Assembly (NCBI GenBank): GCA_028691535.1
Contig: JAQUZB010000002.1
Coordinates: forward strand, 1 to 64,000
Direction of reading: 5' to 3'
DNA from: Candidatus Altimarinota bacterium
GTDB taxonomy: Bacteria > Patescibacteriota > Gracilibacteria > BD1-5 > UBA6164
DNA: 64,000 nt
Each line of letters begins with the position of its first letter. Position 1 is the stretch's first letter. Below the pieces are notes generated by a model. It was not told where the DNA came from. It was given only the letters and a program-made list of their open reading frames with translations, and ran no database searches. The translations under genes and the position numbers were made by a program. Positions 45,427 to 54,748 of this stretch are shown one piece after another.

Positions 45427-45847
45427 TTTTTTCTATATTTTTATTTAGTGTATCATATATATTTATTTTTTTCAAATATTTTCACTTCTTTTTTACCCTT
45501 TCTTCTTCTCTTACTCTCCCTATTACCTTACCTCTTAACTCGTATATATTATTAGTGTATTTTAATACACTATTTTTTTGTTTTGTATTATATTTTTAAA
45601 ATTTCATTTCTTACTCCGCACCCGTGCCACACACCCCCTCCCTAAAGTGTGGTAAGAGACTAATGGGTCTTAGTTGAATAACTAAGACCCATTAGTCTCG
45701 TCTTGCTTTAGGTATCAGAAAATAAACACGGGTGCGAGATAAGTCAGGGGGTATAGAGTGTGACTTATACTTTTTTTCAAGAAAATATATAAAAACATTA
45801 ATATAATATTCTATACAAGTTTAGATTTTTAATTGTTTAGAAAATAT
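45427..45847. other. Divergent intergenic region with GC-rich structured locus
   Basis: A 421-bp stretch without a gene, placed between divergent operons. It holds a palindrome TAGTGTATT/AATACACTA (45553-45572) and the structured element described separately (45610-45777). TAGTGTAT also occurs near 45445. Confidence 0.6.
45610..45777 (+). ncRNA. Candidate structured RNA or DNA element
   Basis: Three hairpins are visible. H1: CTTAC and CCACAC pair with GTGTGG and GTAAG (45610-45656). H2: a perfect 20-bp stem with GAAT loop (45656-45699). H3: ATAAGTC with GACTTAT (45739-45768), followed by TTTTTTT, like a terminator. Cross pairs link them: CGCACCCGTG (45617-45626) with CACGGGTGCG (45727-45736), ACCCCCT in the H1 loop with AGGGGGT in the H3 loop, and CCTAAAG with CTTTAGG. 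The region is far richer in G and C than its surroundings. It may be an RNA, an origin, or a transfer site. Confidence 0.5.
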
Positions 45848-46720
45848 ATGAAATATTTTGAGAAAGATTGATATTTTTATTTAAAAATTATTCCTTGAGA
45901 TTCTTTTTGAGAAATACTAATTAATTCCGTAAAAGCAAATTTAAATGCTTTTTGGAAAAATTGAATTTGGTTTTGAATTGATATTTATGTTTTTAAGAAA
46001 AATAAAAATATCTATACAGAACAATATATTTACTCAAATAAGTTAGAATGAATCTCATTTATCATTAATTTTTTTGAAAAATTATATGATAAAAAAGTGA
46101 GTTTCTCTCTAAAAGTAAATGAAAAGTTAATTGATTATAATTTTAAAAATACTTTTCAGATATGACAAAGAAACCACGGAGTTTTACAAATTAAAAAAAT
46201 GTGAAGTTTATGAGGAGAAGACTTTTTGTCTTCTTCATCTCTGCATAATGGAATAATCGAAGATTATTCAAATTTTATAAATGAAAATGATGTTATTTTA
46301 ATATCATTTTCGTTCACGAAATGAGATTATAGTTTTTTTGTTAAAGATTATTTGTATGCTAAATATTCAAAAGGTATGGATGATGAAGAAAAACAAAGTT
46401 TTTTGAAGTCATTCACAGAGTCTCAAAACTTTTTTAAATTTAGATATTTCATAAAAACTAATTTCAATAATACTTCTGTTTTAGAAAATATTATTGAAAA
46501 AAATTTAAGGTTGTATGACTCTTTGTATAACAATTATAGTTATATAAAGAAAAAGTGAATTTTTGATTTTGTAGTTGATTATAAAAGGATTATTCAACCC
46601 GAAGCGATTTTGTCACAATGATTATTTTTACCAATATCAAAATTCACAAAAAAACAAATAAATCCAATAATTACTCCAAGTGTAGAGTTAATAGATTCGG
46701 GATTTATTAAAAAATTTTAA
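45848..46720 (+). CDS. Protein of unknown function upstream of HerA-type ATPase
   Basis: This 290-residue protein is rich in Phe, Lys and Asn with many TGA glycines. It looks like a soluble alpha/beta protein with no membrane segment. A central 'FQIGQRNHGVLQIKKM' stretch and the end 'SVELIDSGFIKKF' are the only distinct parts. The next gene, an ATPase, starts 19 bp later, so the pair probably works together, as partner proteins of HerA-like ATPases often do (inference). Confidence 0.7.
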
Positions 46721-46739
46721 TTTATAACTTTTATATATT

Positions 46740-48179
46740 ATGGACAACATAAAAAATTTTATTTGATTTGCTAATAATTCAAATATTGAGGAAGATGTAA
46801 GTTTTTTAAACTTAAATCTAAATTGACTCAAAGCGCAAGGGGTAGGGATTTATTGAAAATCATGAGTAGGTAAAACTTTTTTGGTAAGTAGCATAGTAAC
46901 TTCATTAGTTAAAAGTTCAATTGAAACTCAACTAACTCCTTTAAATACTCTTGAACCTGATACTTTTATAATGTTAGATCCACATAATTCTAATATTCCT
47001 CTCATTTTAGAATTATATAAAAAAATGCTAGATAATAATAAATTATATTCAAGAGAATCTTTATCTTATTTGTATAGTAAAAATTGAAAAGATAATCAAA
47101 AAGTATTTTTTGATTGATACACATTTCATAAGAAATTAATATTTAATCCTATTTTTAGCAAAGAGTTAAATAATAATTTAGATAGATTTGACATTTTTTA
47201 TAACTTCATAATCAATTGAATAAAAAATTATGTTTGAGATTTTTCAGCATTTTGAGCAAGAAATCAAAGTGCTTTGGAAATAGTTATTAAATGATATATG
47301 TTATTTAATATAGAAAACAATAATTTATGAATGAATAAAATTTATTCTTTAAAAGATGTTTATATATTTTTTGATACACTAATGCAAAAAATTTCATTTC
47401 CCTCATACATTAGCGAAGAATTTAAAAAACTTATAAATTCTAAAAACGAGAAAATAAAAAGTATGTGAGATGAGTTATATAACTCATTTAAATCTATTCT
47501 AAATAATATCAAAGAAAATAAATTATTTTACGAAACTGCTATTACGAAACTAAGTATATTTAATCAAATTTGAGAAACTTTAGGACACAATTTATTAAAA
47601 GAAAATTTAACTTTAGATTTTTTTAAACTCATCACAGAAAAGAAAATTGATGTTGAAATTCATTTGTTTAATTTAGAGGATTTTTCAAGTATTGAGAGAA
47701 AATTAATACAAGGGTTTCTAAATTCAGGGGCATATATTTTTGGTGCTTTAAAGAATCATTTAAATAAAAATTTAGGTTATACTTATATTTTTCAAGATGA
47801 GTTTCAAAGTTTTTTAGATTTAAAATGATGAAAAAATTATTTGATAAACGAATTAGAAAAAATAACTAACGAACACAGGAAGAAAAAAGTTATTTTTTGC
47901 CTTATATTTCAATTTATTGTAGAAGAACTAAAAGAACTTTTAAATAATTTTTGAATTCATTTTATATTTGCTTTACCTGACTACCAATCAAGGATTTTTA
48001 CGACAAATTTAACAAATTGAATTAAATGAAACCTAGAAATTACAGAAAAACATATTGCAAATCTTTGAAGATGAGAGTTTTATGCCTCTATTGATACCAA
48101 TACAAATTGATTATGTACGATTTTTTGAAAATCTTTCAATTTGAATAATGAAAAACATACAAATTTATTAGTAAAATAA
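46740..48179 (+). CDS. HerA/VirD4-superfamily DNA-translocating ATPase
   Basis: This 479-residue protein has a Walker A (YGKSGVGKTF) near residue 41 and MLDPHNSNI as the strand after it. A Walker B-like FQDEFQ lies near 353, followed by EKITNEHRKKKVIFCLIFQF, where the Arg/Lys helix resembles the position of the trans-acting finger. This is the HerA/FtsK/TraG type of motor, which moves DNA through a channel or ring. It is shorter than a full TraD. It sits between two element genes. Plasmid transfer or segregation is the likely job (inference). Confidence 0.78.
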
Positions 48180-48184
48180 TTATT

Positions 48185-48925
48185 ATGTTACACCTACAAA
48201 AAAGAGATCTAAATATTTTTATATTGTTAAATTCAATTTGAATTTTAACGAGTAAAAATATTAAAAATATTGTTTCTAATAATACAAAACTTAAAACTTT
48301 AAATCTAAGACTAAATAGTTTGAAAAAAGAGTGATATTTGAAAGAAATAAACAAAAAAGATAGAAGTAAAACGGATTATATGATTTATCAACTTACGAGC
48401 GATAAAATTCTTTTGAGTAGAATTTATTGAGAAACTTGATATGAACTTAATTCTATTCAATATAATCTTTCATATTTACTCTATAATCATCAATTGTTTT
48501 TGTGAAATTTAATATCTTATTTTTTATGAAAAATTAGAGAAAAAAACGAAAGTTTTGAGTTAGATTTTAATAAAATATATTGAAGCAAACAAGTTCAGCA
48601 ATTAATACTTAGAGAACAGAGAAGCAAAGAAAATAAATATAATTATTTAGATAAAATTCCAATACCAGACTTTATGTTTGAAAATAATAATACTTTGTAT
48701 TGTTTTGAACTTGAAAATATGAACTCATACAATCAATTTAAAAACAAAATGATTTTGTATAATGATTTAGAGATTTACAAAAATAATGAAAATTTTTTGC
48801 CTTTATTTAAAAATAGAAAAATAGTTTTAATTATTTGATGTCGTGAGACTAAAAAGACAAAATATGAAGAAATTATTAATGAAAATTTGAATTGAATAAA
48901 GACTTTGATAAAGACTATAGATTAA
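48185..48925 (+). CDS. Replication-relaxation-like wHTH protein
   Basis: This 246-residue protein has an N-terminal winged-helix region (about 1-70: IFILLNSIGILTSKNI, LRLNSLKKEGYLKEI). Its C-terminal part has IPDFMFENNNTLYCFELEN followed by a KMILYNDL helix, the pattern of replication-relaxation proteins of plasmids and conjugative elements (PD...EVE....K...Y). Such proteins regulate replication or transfer. It lies 5 bp downstream of the HerA-type ATPase. The match is by pattern only. Confidence 0.62.
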
Positions 48926-48941
48926 TATAGTCTTTATTTTA
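48911..48941. terminator. Bidirectional terminator
   Basis: AAGACTATA pairs with TATAGTCTT around a GATTAA loop that holds the forward stop; a T-rich tail follows. It also lies next to the stop of the small reverse gene. Confidence 0.75.
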
Positions 48942-49065
48942 TAACAAAATTTCAAAATTGAAATTTTCAAGTTTCAAGGTTTATATGGTATCAATACTTA
49001 TAATCTTCATATTTTTCAATAATATTTATTAGAGAATCAAAGAATTTTACAATAAATTTTTTCAT
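48934..49065 (-). CDS. Small 43-residue protein
   Basis: This reads MKKFIVKFFDSLINIIEKYEDYKYG..., with three TGA glycines and a TAA stop inside the terminator. A short basic helix leads to a beta-like end. Coding status rests on codon use, the MKK start and the fit between its neighbours. No function can be assigned. Confidence 0.45.
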
Positions 49066-49086
49066 GATTTTTTAAATTAAAAAGTA

Positions 49087-49119
49087 AAAAAAGAAGAATA
49101 TTTTTAGTATTCTTCTTTT
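49087..49119 (-). terminator. Hairpin terminator of the 104-residue gene
   Basis: AAGAAGAATA pairs with TATTCTTCTT around a TTTTTAG loop, with T-rich sequence on the reverse strand. The stop codon lies in the loop. Confidence 0.7.
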
Positions 49120-49418
49120 GTAAGCAAACAAATAGTGTCTCAATTATCAATACACCATATTTCTATATTGTTGATGTTGATAATTTGTAGATAATCAAGT
49201 TTTTGATTTTTTGTTTCTTCTTTTAGAATTTTAAAAATTTCTCAAATTATAAATTGAAGTTGAAAATCATTATCAAATTTTAAAAGTGTTTGAACTCATA
49301 AAGTTGCATAAGATGATTTTTTAGTAAAGTCAAAATCTTCGCTGATATATCAAGTTTCTTGAACTGGAGAATTAAAAGAAAATATTATTTTATTTCACAA
49401 AAATTCAAAAGTTTTCAT
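49104..49418 (-). CDS. Small protein of unknown function
   Basis: This 104-residue protein (MKTFEFLGNKIIFSF...) is mixed alpha/beta with one central helix and a Cys at about residues 90 and 98. No motif is recognised. Its promoter-proximal region holds the hairpin L1, described separately. A small accessory gene of the element. Confidence 0.6.
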
Positions 49419-49455
49419 ATATAATTAAATTAAAAAAATAAAGTAATTAAAATAA

Positions 49456-49529
49456 AAAACTCTAAATAAAAAAAATTGCAAGAATGGAGATTGTTTACAA
49501 TACTATCTTGCAATTTTTTTGAGAGTTTT
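49456..49529 (-). promoter_or_regulatory. Repeated leader hairpin L1 (terminator-like)
   Basis: Inner stem AATTGCAAGA/TCTTGCAATT (49474-49515) sits within outer arms AAAACTCT/AGAGTTTT. Its 3' arm, GTTTACAATACTATCTTG (from 49493), recurs with changes at 53870, where the paired arm changes too. Confidence 0.6.
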
Positions 49530-49570
49530 AAGATAAATTAATTTATTTTTTGTTTATATGAAAAATACTT

Positions 49571-49924
49571 TTATGAAATGACAATATTTCAGTTTAGTTT
49601 GTTTTCAATTTCTGATACTATCTTTTTTAATATTGTTATTGTTTTCTTTTCATTATTGAGAAATATATATGAGTGATAATAACAATTTTTACTAGATTCG
49701 TGATAACTTGATTTTAATTTTAATAAACTTCAAGAACTTAATTTTATATCAATATCAGTTTCAAAACTATTTTGTCTTTGGTAAGCATATTTTCAAGGAG
49801 ACCAAAAGTAAGATTTAGAGTATTTTTCTTTTTCTGATAAAAAAGTATTAATTTGCTCTTTTATCTTTAGCAATCTATCTTTTTTGATGTTTTTTATTAA
49901 ATCTTTTATAATAATTTTTTCCAT
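49571..49924 (-). CDS. Small helical protein of unknown function
   Basis: This 117-residue protein has a basic helical first third (MEKIIIKDLIKNIKKDRLLK), a central beta stretch (TDIDIKLSSGSLLKL), and a helical end. No known motif. Neighbour of other small element genes on the reverse strand. Confidence 0.6.
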
Positions 49925-50034
49925 AAATATAATAATTAAAATATAAAAATACTATTATCTTAGTATATAATAAATTATTATATTAAAATTTTTTATACTT
50001 TAGAAAAAAATGTTTAAAAAAACTTTATATTATT

Positions 50035-50724
50035 TTATTTATACCTATTCAAAACAAATGCCATACTATTAAAAAATAAATAAAATGTTTTAAATAAAAC
50101 AAAAAATGGCATTTTTATTAATTCAATAAGAAAATCAATAGTTCAATAAATTATAAAAATGAAAAAATACTTTATTATTTTTGTTATATTTTTAATAGAT
50201 AATATTCATTCTTGTAATTCTTTTTTTGATTTATTTTTTGCCTTAAACATTTCTATATCTGTGAAATTATCTTCATTAATTTTATCTCTTATTAATTTTG
50301 TAAAATATCAAAATCAATATTTTATAGATTCTCCAGTTTCTTTTTTAAAGAGTTTTAAAGAAATAAAAAAATGTCTAAAAATATCATCAGTATAATTAAA
50401 TATATCTTTATTTCATAATTTTTTACTTTCTCTATATGAAAAATACAAATAAATTGGAAATAAAAATCATATACTATCTCAAACAAAATCTAAAACACTT
50501 GCCTCTCAAAATCACATCATATCTATTAATTCCTTGAATAATCATATTAAAATTGTATCTCTTAAAGCAAATGCAATTGAATAAATTGAGTTAGATTTTT
50601 TTTGAATAAAATAATACCTAACTAAAAAATCAAATATTAAAATAATAGCACTAAGTAAAATATGTTTTTGCTTATCTGTTTGTAGAAAAAAATCAATTAT
50701 TCAAGATAAATTTATAAAATCCAT
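50035..50724 (-). CDS. Membrane protein of unknown function
   Basis: This 229-residue protein has hydrophobic segments at about residues 20-40, 57-72, 80-100 and 185-225, with a charged middle region (about 105-180). The second and third segments (ILIGLFKELIDMMGFG, DFVGDSIGFLFPIYLYF) resemble small phage-shock or VanZ-like membrane proteins, but I cannot assign one. A 9-bp inverted repeat (AAATGCCAT/ATGGCATTT) lies in its 3' part. It is 17 bp downstream of the TolB-like protein gene, on the same strand. Confidence 0.68.
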
Positions 50725-50741
50725 ATAGGAAAAGTTAAAAA

Positions 50742-53039
50742 TTAAAGTTTTTTATTAAGTCTATAGAAATTAAAATACCAAAATAAAAGTGTTAAAAATC
50801 ACCAAAATATTAATATTATAATAAAAATATTTAGATTATTTTCTTGTAATTTTAAAACTTTAGAAAAATCTCATTGTTTATTAAAAATAGTATGTAATAA
50901 GGTGAAAAATGATATAAATAAAAATAATAACCAATATTTTTTAACTTTTTGATCTTTAAAAATATAAACACCCCAAAATAATCCAAATGGCAATAAATTA
51001 AAAAATATGTCAGATGATATAGAAAAATAATTTGTTAATACTAATTTATAATAGATTGAATTTTCTTGAAATAATGAAGAACTAAACCAAAATCAAATTC
51101 AAATTAAGTAGACAAAAAATAATATAAATAATAATTTCTTCGGATTTAGGATTTTCCTTTTTACAACAGATGATAAAGTATTAAGTTTATGTGTTGCTCA
51201 AAATAAAGTTCAAGGTACTATTTTTGATATATTTACAAATAATGCAACTATTGAAAGAAAAATAAATCATGATGGAATTAATTCAATTTTAATTCATTCT
51301 TTTTCACTTTTTTTAATTAACAGATACAGTATTAAATCTTTAAGTAATGATAATACTCAAACTATCAAAATTATTACTAATAATAATAAATATCAATTAA
51401 TACTATTTAAGTCTAATTCTCAAACTATTATTTGAGATATAATTCATAGAGCAATAAATCATAAAATTATATTTATCTTATGAGAATACTTTCATATTAA
51501 TTTTTCTATTTTTTCAACATATAATATTATTTTTGAATTTTTAATAACTATTTTTAATATATTTTTAGTAAAAGAATAGAATTTATACCAAACATAAGAC
51601 CAGTAAAAATTTAATTTTTTATTTAAATTTGAAATACTCCATTTATCATCTTGAAAATAACTATTAAATAATGCTCAAGTAAAATAAAATAATATAATAT
51701 ATAAAAATGCTAAAATTCAGTTTACTCATATTACTTGGGGGTCTTTACTTACAGTTTTTGGGTCAGCAATATCTTTAGTAAAAGAAAGAAACTTTTTACT
51801 ATCTAAATAAAATATTTCTATTTTTTTATTTTTTCAACTTCAATCTCATATCCAATAAATAATATTTTTTCAATCTAAAGAATATATTCAAGAGGAAATT
51901 CAAGAGTTTTCTATTTCCTTTTCTTTTCAATCTATAACTAAAAATCTTTTATTATTTTTTTCTCAAATAAATGCAAAAGTTCAATTATCTAAAAATAAAG
52001 GACTGTAAGTTTTATCATATCAAATTAACTTTTCTCAGTTTTTAATAATATTTGCATAACTAGTATTATTATTTAATGTTATTGCATAATCTGAATTTAT
52101 TAAAGAAAAACTACTATCTGAAATATCAGATAATGAATGTGATTCAAATTCTTTTCAATTTATATTAAAAATATTTATTAATTTTATTCTATCTTTATAG
52201 GAAAAAACATATGATTCTCAATTAATTGTAGAGTTAAATGATATTGAAGATACATCAATTGAATTTGTTAATTTTGCTAACAACTTATTATTTATATATA
52301 ATCATTTTTCATCATTATTTTCGGCAGTATAAAATATATTGTTTCATTTTGATAAATATGCTATATATCAAATAGATTGAAATTCACTATTAAGTTCCCC
52401 TCAATTTTTAACAACTACAAAGTTTCAATTTTCTTTTTCTGCAATATATGAAAATTCTTTTCAGTCAGAGGAAAAAATTGGAGAATACATATATTTATAA
52501 TTATTTAATTCAACTCAATTTTTATTTATTTTATATCATCAATCTCAATTTAAAAATTGATAAGTATAATCATTTCAATCATAAGAAAAAGAAAAATATA
52601 ATATTTTATCATACTTTTTAGTTTCTTCTCAATTTATAATGAATTTATATCATAAGTTTATAGCATATTTTCATCAAATTTTTGATGTATATAATTCTTT
52701 AGGATTTCAATTAATACTTAATATTTCTTTTCAATCTTTTAATAAAATATACTCTCATTTATATGATTTATTTGCAATATAATAAATTGAATTATCTGAA
52801 TAAGAATAATCCAAGATTTCATAATATTCATTTCATATTTCCTTTCAATCTTTTACTATAATAAATCATCATTTTTTCTTTGCTGAAAATGACATACTAT
52901 TTCAATCAAAAGATGAAACTATATTTCATATATTTGAATAATTATCATATGTTTTTATTTCTTTTATCTCATTATTGTCTGCAAAAGAAGTAATTGAAAA
53001 AGAAAGTAAAAAAACTAAAATTAAAAATATTTTTTTCAT
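50742..53039 (-). CDS. Exported TolB/WD40-like propeller fused to polytopic membrane domain
   Basis: This 765-residue protein has a signal peptide (MKKIFLILVFLLSFSITSFA). About 420 residues follow with repeated short beta units, many carrying a Ser/Tyr-Asp-Gly-Lys pattern (FDGNSMSFSAKKKG, DGKEI), typical of a TolB-like propeller. Some six to eight transmembrane helices lie in the C-terminal part (about 440-760). The layout suggests a sensor or secreted-domain anchor. The membrane part has a GTLFGATHKL stretch but no protease motif I recognise. It forms an operon with the genes on both sides. Confidence 0.78.
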
Positions 53040-53042
53040 ATT

Positions 53043-53630
53043 CTATCTATTATTAATAATTTTTTTTCCATATTCTCATAAATATTCTTTTATTAACATT
53101 TCTTTCACCCTTTTATTTTTTTCTTCTATTTTTTTTGCTTTTTCTATTGATTCTGGTTTTGATGATTTTTGAAATTTTAAAGTAAAAACTAAAAATAATC
53201 CTCATAATAATAAATACTTATATATATCTACATTATAAATATCTATTAAATATGGTATTTTAATAAATTTAAAAATTAATGCTAATAATCCCCAAATAAT
53301 TAAAGTCAATCAAAATCAACCTCATATTCAATCAAAAATCCGTGCATCTGGTTTAGGTTTTTCTTTACTAAAATAATAATAAAGAAAATTATTAAATTTA
53401 TTTGTTTCTTCTTGATTTAAATCTTTTTCTATACTAACTTCGTAAACGGTTACAGTTTGATTAATTGTTTTTACATCTCTTCAATCTCATAAAATATGTT
53501 CTTTTACTTCTGATTTACTTGATTTTATTTCAGTATATGTATTTATATCAACTGAAAATCATAACTCTTTAACTATATTTATAAACTCATCTCTTGAACG
53601 AGTATTATTAAATGTGTATGTATATAACAT
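53043..53630 (-). CDS. Membrane protein, first gene of propeller operon
   Basis: This 195-residue protein has a soluble N-terminal part (1-95, alternating strand/helix) and two transmembrane helices (about 105-125 and 138-155), then a basic coiled tail. No family is recognised. It ends 3 bp upstream of the propeller gene start, so they are co-translated. Its leader is the structured region L3. Confidence 0.66.
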
Positions 53631-53952
53631 ATTTTATATAATAAAAAAATAAAGACCTTATATAAGAATATAAGACCTTTGAATTTGATAATTTTTTGAT
53701 TAGCAAAAAACAAGTTGAGAGTCTTTATCCTTATTTATTTTTTGCCTAAAATAATATTATTCCCATGTATCAATATATTAAACTTGAGAATCTTTTGGAT
53801 AAAGACCCTCATTTTATTTTTAATACATTGATAACAAAACACACACATTTTTAAAAATGTGTAATAATGGTTTACAATATTATTTTAGGCAATTGAAAAT
53901 ATACTTTTTTTATTTAAAAAGTCAAAACGAAGCTGTATAACAAGTGGAAAAA
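53631..53952. other. Intergenic region with crossing inverted repeats
   Basis: About 320 bp without a gene. It holds a 17-bp perfect inverted repeat (53742-53758 with 53876-53892), a 14-bp near-perfect one (53717-53730 with 53797-53810), a third (53768-53781 with 53820-53833, 13 of 14) and a palindrome ACACATTTTT/AAAAATGTGT (53843-53862). Some arms cross, so alternative folds are possible. AAGACCTT also occurs twice as a direct repeat near 53652 and 53673. Confidence 0.65.
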
Positions 53953-54276
53953 TTACTTTTCCCACTTTTCATAAAGTTCACTTATATCAGAATTATTAAA
54001 CCATAAATGTGAATCCATAAAATTTGTATAAATTTGATAATCTATATCATTTGGATCAATTCATAATGATTCAATTTCATCTTTTTTATCATTGATAAAC
54101 ATATTCTTAATAATTTCATAAGTTTCATAAATGAGAATATTTAAATCAACTTTTCAAAAGTTTGCTCTAATATCATCAATATCTAAATCAATTTCATAAG
54201 TATTTAATAAATCATCTAAGAAGTTAATATCTAAGTATCAACAATCAAGTAAATCACATAATAATCTTGTTTTCAT
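53953..54276 (-). CDS. Small acidic protein of unknown function
   Basis: This 107-residue protein is acidic and helical (DLLDCGYLDINFLDDLLNTYE...), with two Cys at about residues 7 and 12. No motif is recognised. It stops near a short stem (AAGTGG..CCACTT). It lies upstream of the propeller operon and is preceded by hairpin L2. Confidence 0.6.
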
Positions 54277-54327
54277 AATACTAAATTAAAGAAATAAGTA
54301 ATTATAAAAAAAAGAATTTAAATAAAT

Positions 54328-54368
54328 AAAAAAGTAAAAGTGGAGACTTGTACTACCTTTACTTTTTT
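54328..54368 (-). promoter_or_regulatory. Leader hairpin L2
   Basis: AAAAAAGTAAA pairs with TTTACTTTTTT; the loop (GTGGAGACTTGTACTACC) resembles the L1 loop. It lies 52 bp upstream of the 107-residue gene. Confidence 0.5.
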
Positions 54369-54544
54369 ATGAAATTCTTATATTAATTATCTTATTTCTA
54401 TTTAGTTTTATGAACTATGATTTAATATTTATGTTTTTGATATATTTAGAAGTTTTCTATTTTTTTTTATTTTTTTTATTTATATAAGTTATGCGGTCTG
54501 CGATTTTTGGAAAATGTTTTAAATAAAAGAAAAGTTGAAGAATT

Positions 54545-54650
54545 GATTATACCATTTAGAATTTTGAAATATTAAAGTTTATACCATTTTGCTAATTTTA
54601 AGTTTTGTGATTATAAAGTAATTTTTATATTTTTTATACCATTTTAGAAA
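54545..54650 (+). repeat. Iteron-like direct repeats (putative origin)
   Basis: TTATACCATTT occurs three times in direct orientation, at 54547-54557, 54579-54589 and 54634-54644. The first and third are followed by TAGAA or TTAGAA, the second by TGCTA. They lie 100-200 bp upstream of the Rep gene, the usual place for Rep-binding iterons. An AT-rich run follows. Confidence 0.65.
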
Positions 54651-54748
54651 GAATAAATCATAAAAAATACAATTTTTGAAAAATAAATAATTTTAATATT
54701 TTTTTTAATATAATAGTAATTATTATTTTATAATTTAATTACTAAAAA

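Larger units (their letters stand above)
54277..54748. other. Non-coding region upstream of the primase-like Rep gene
   Basis: About 470 bp without a gene. It holds L2, an AT-rich stretch and the three iteron-like repeats described separately. It is the likely replication origin of the element. Confidence 0.6.
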
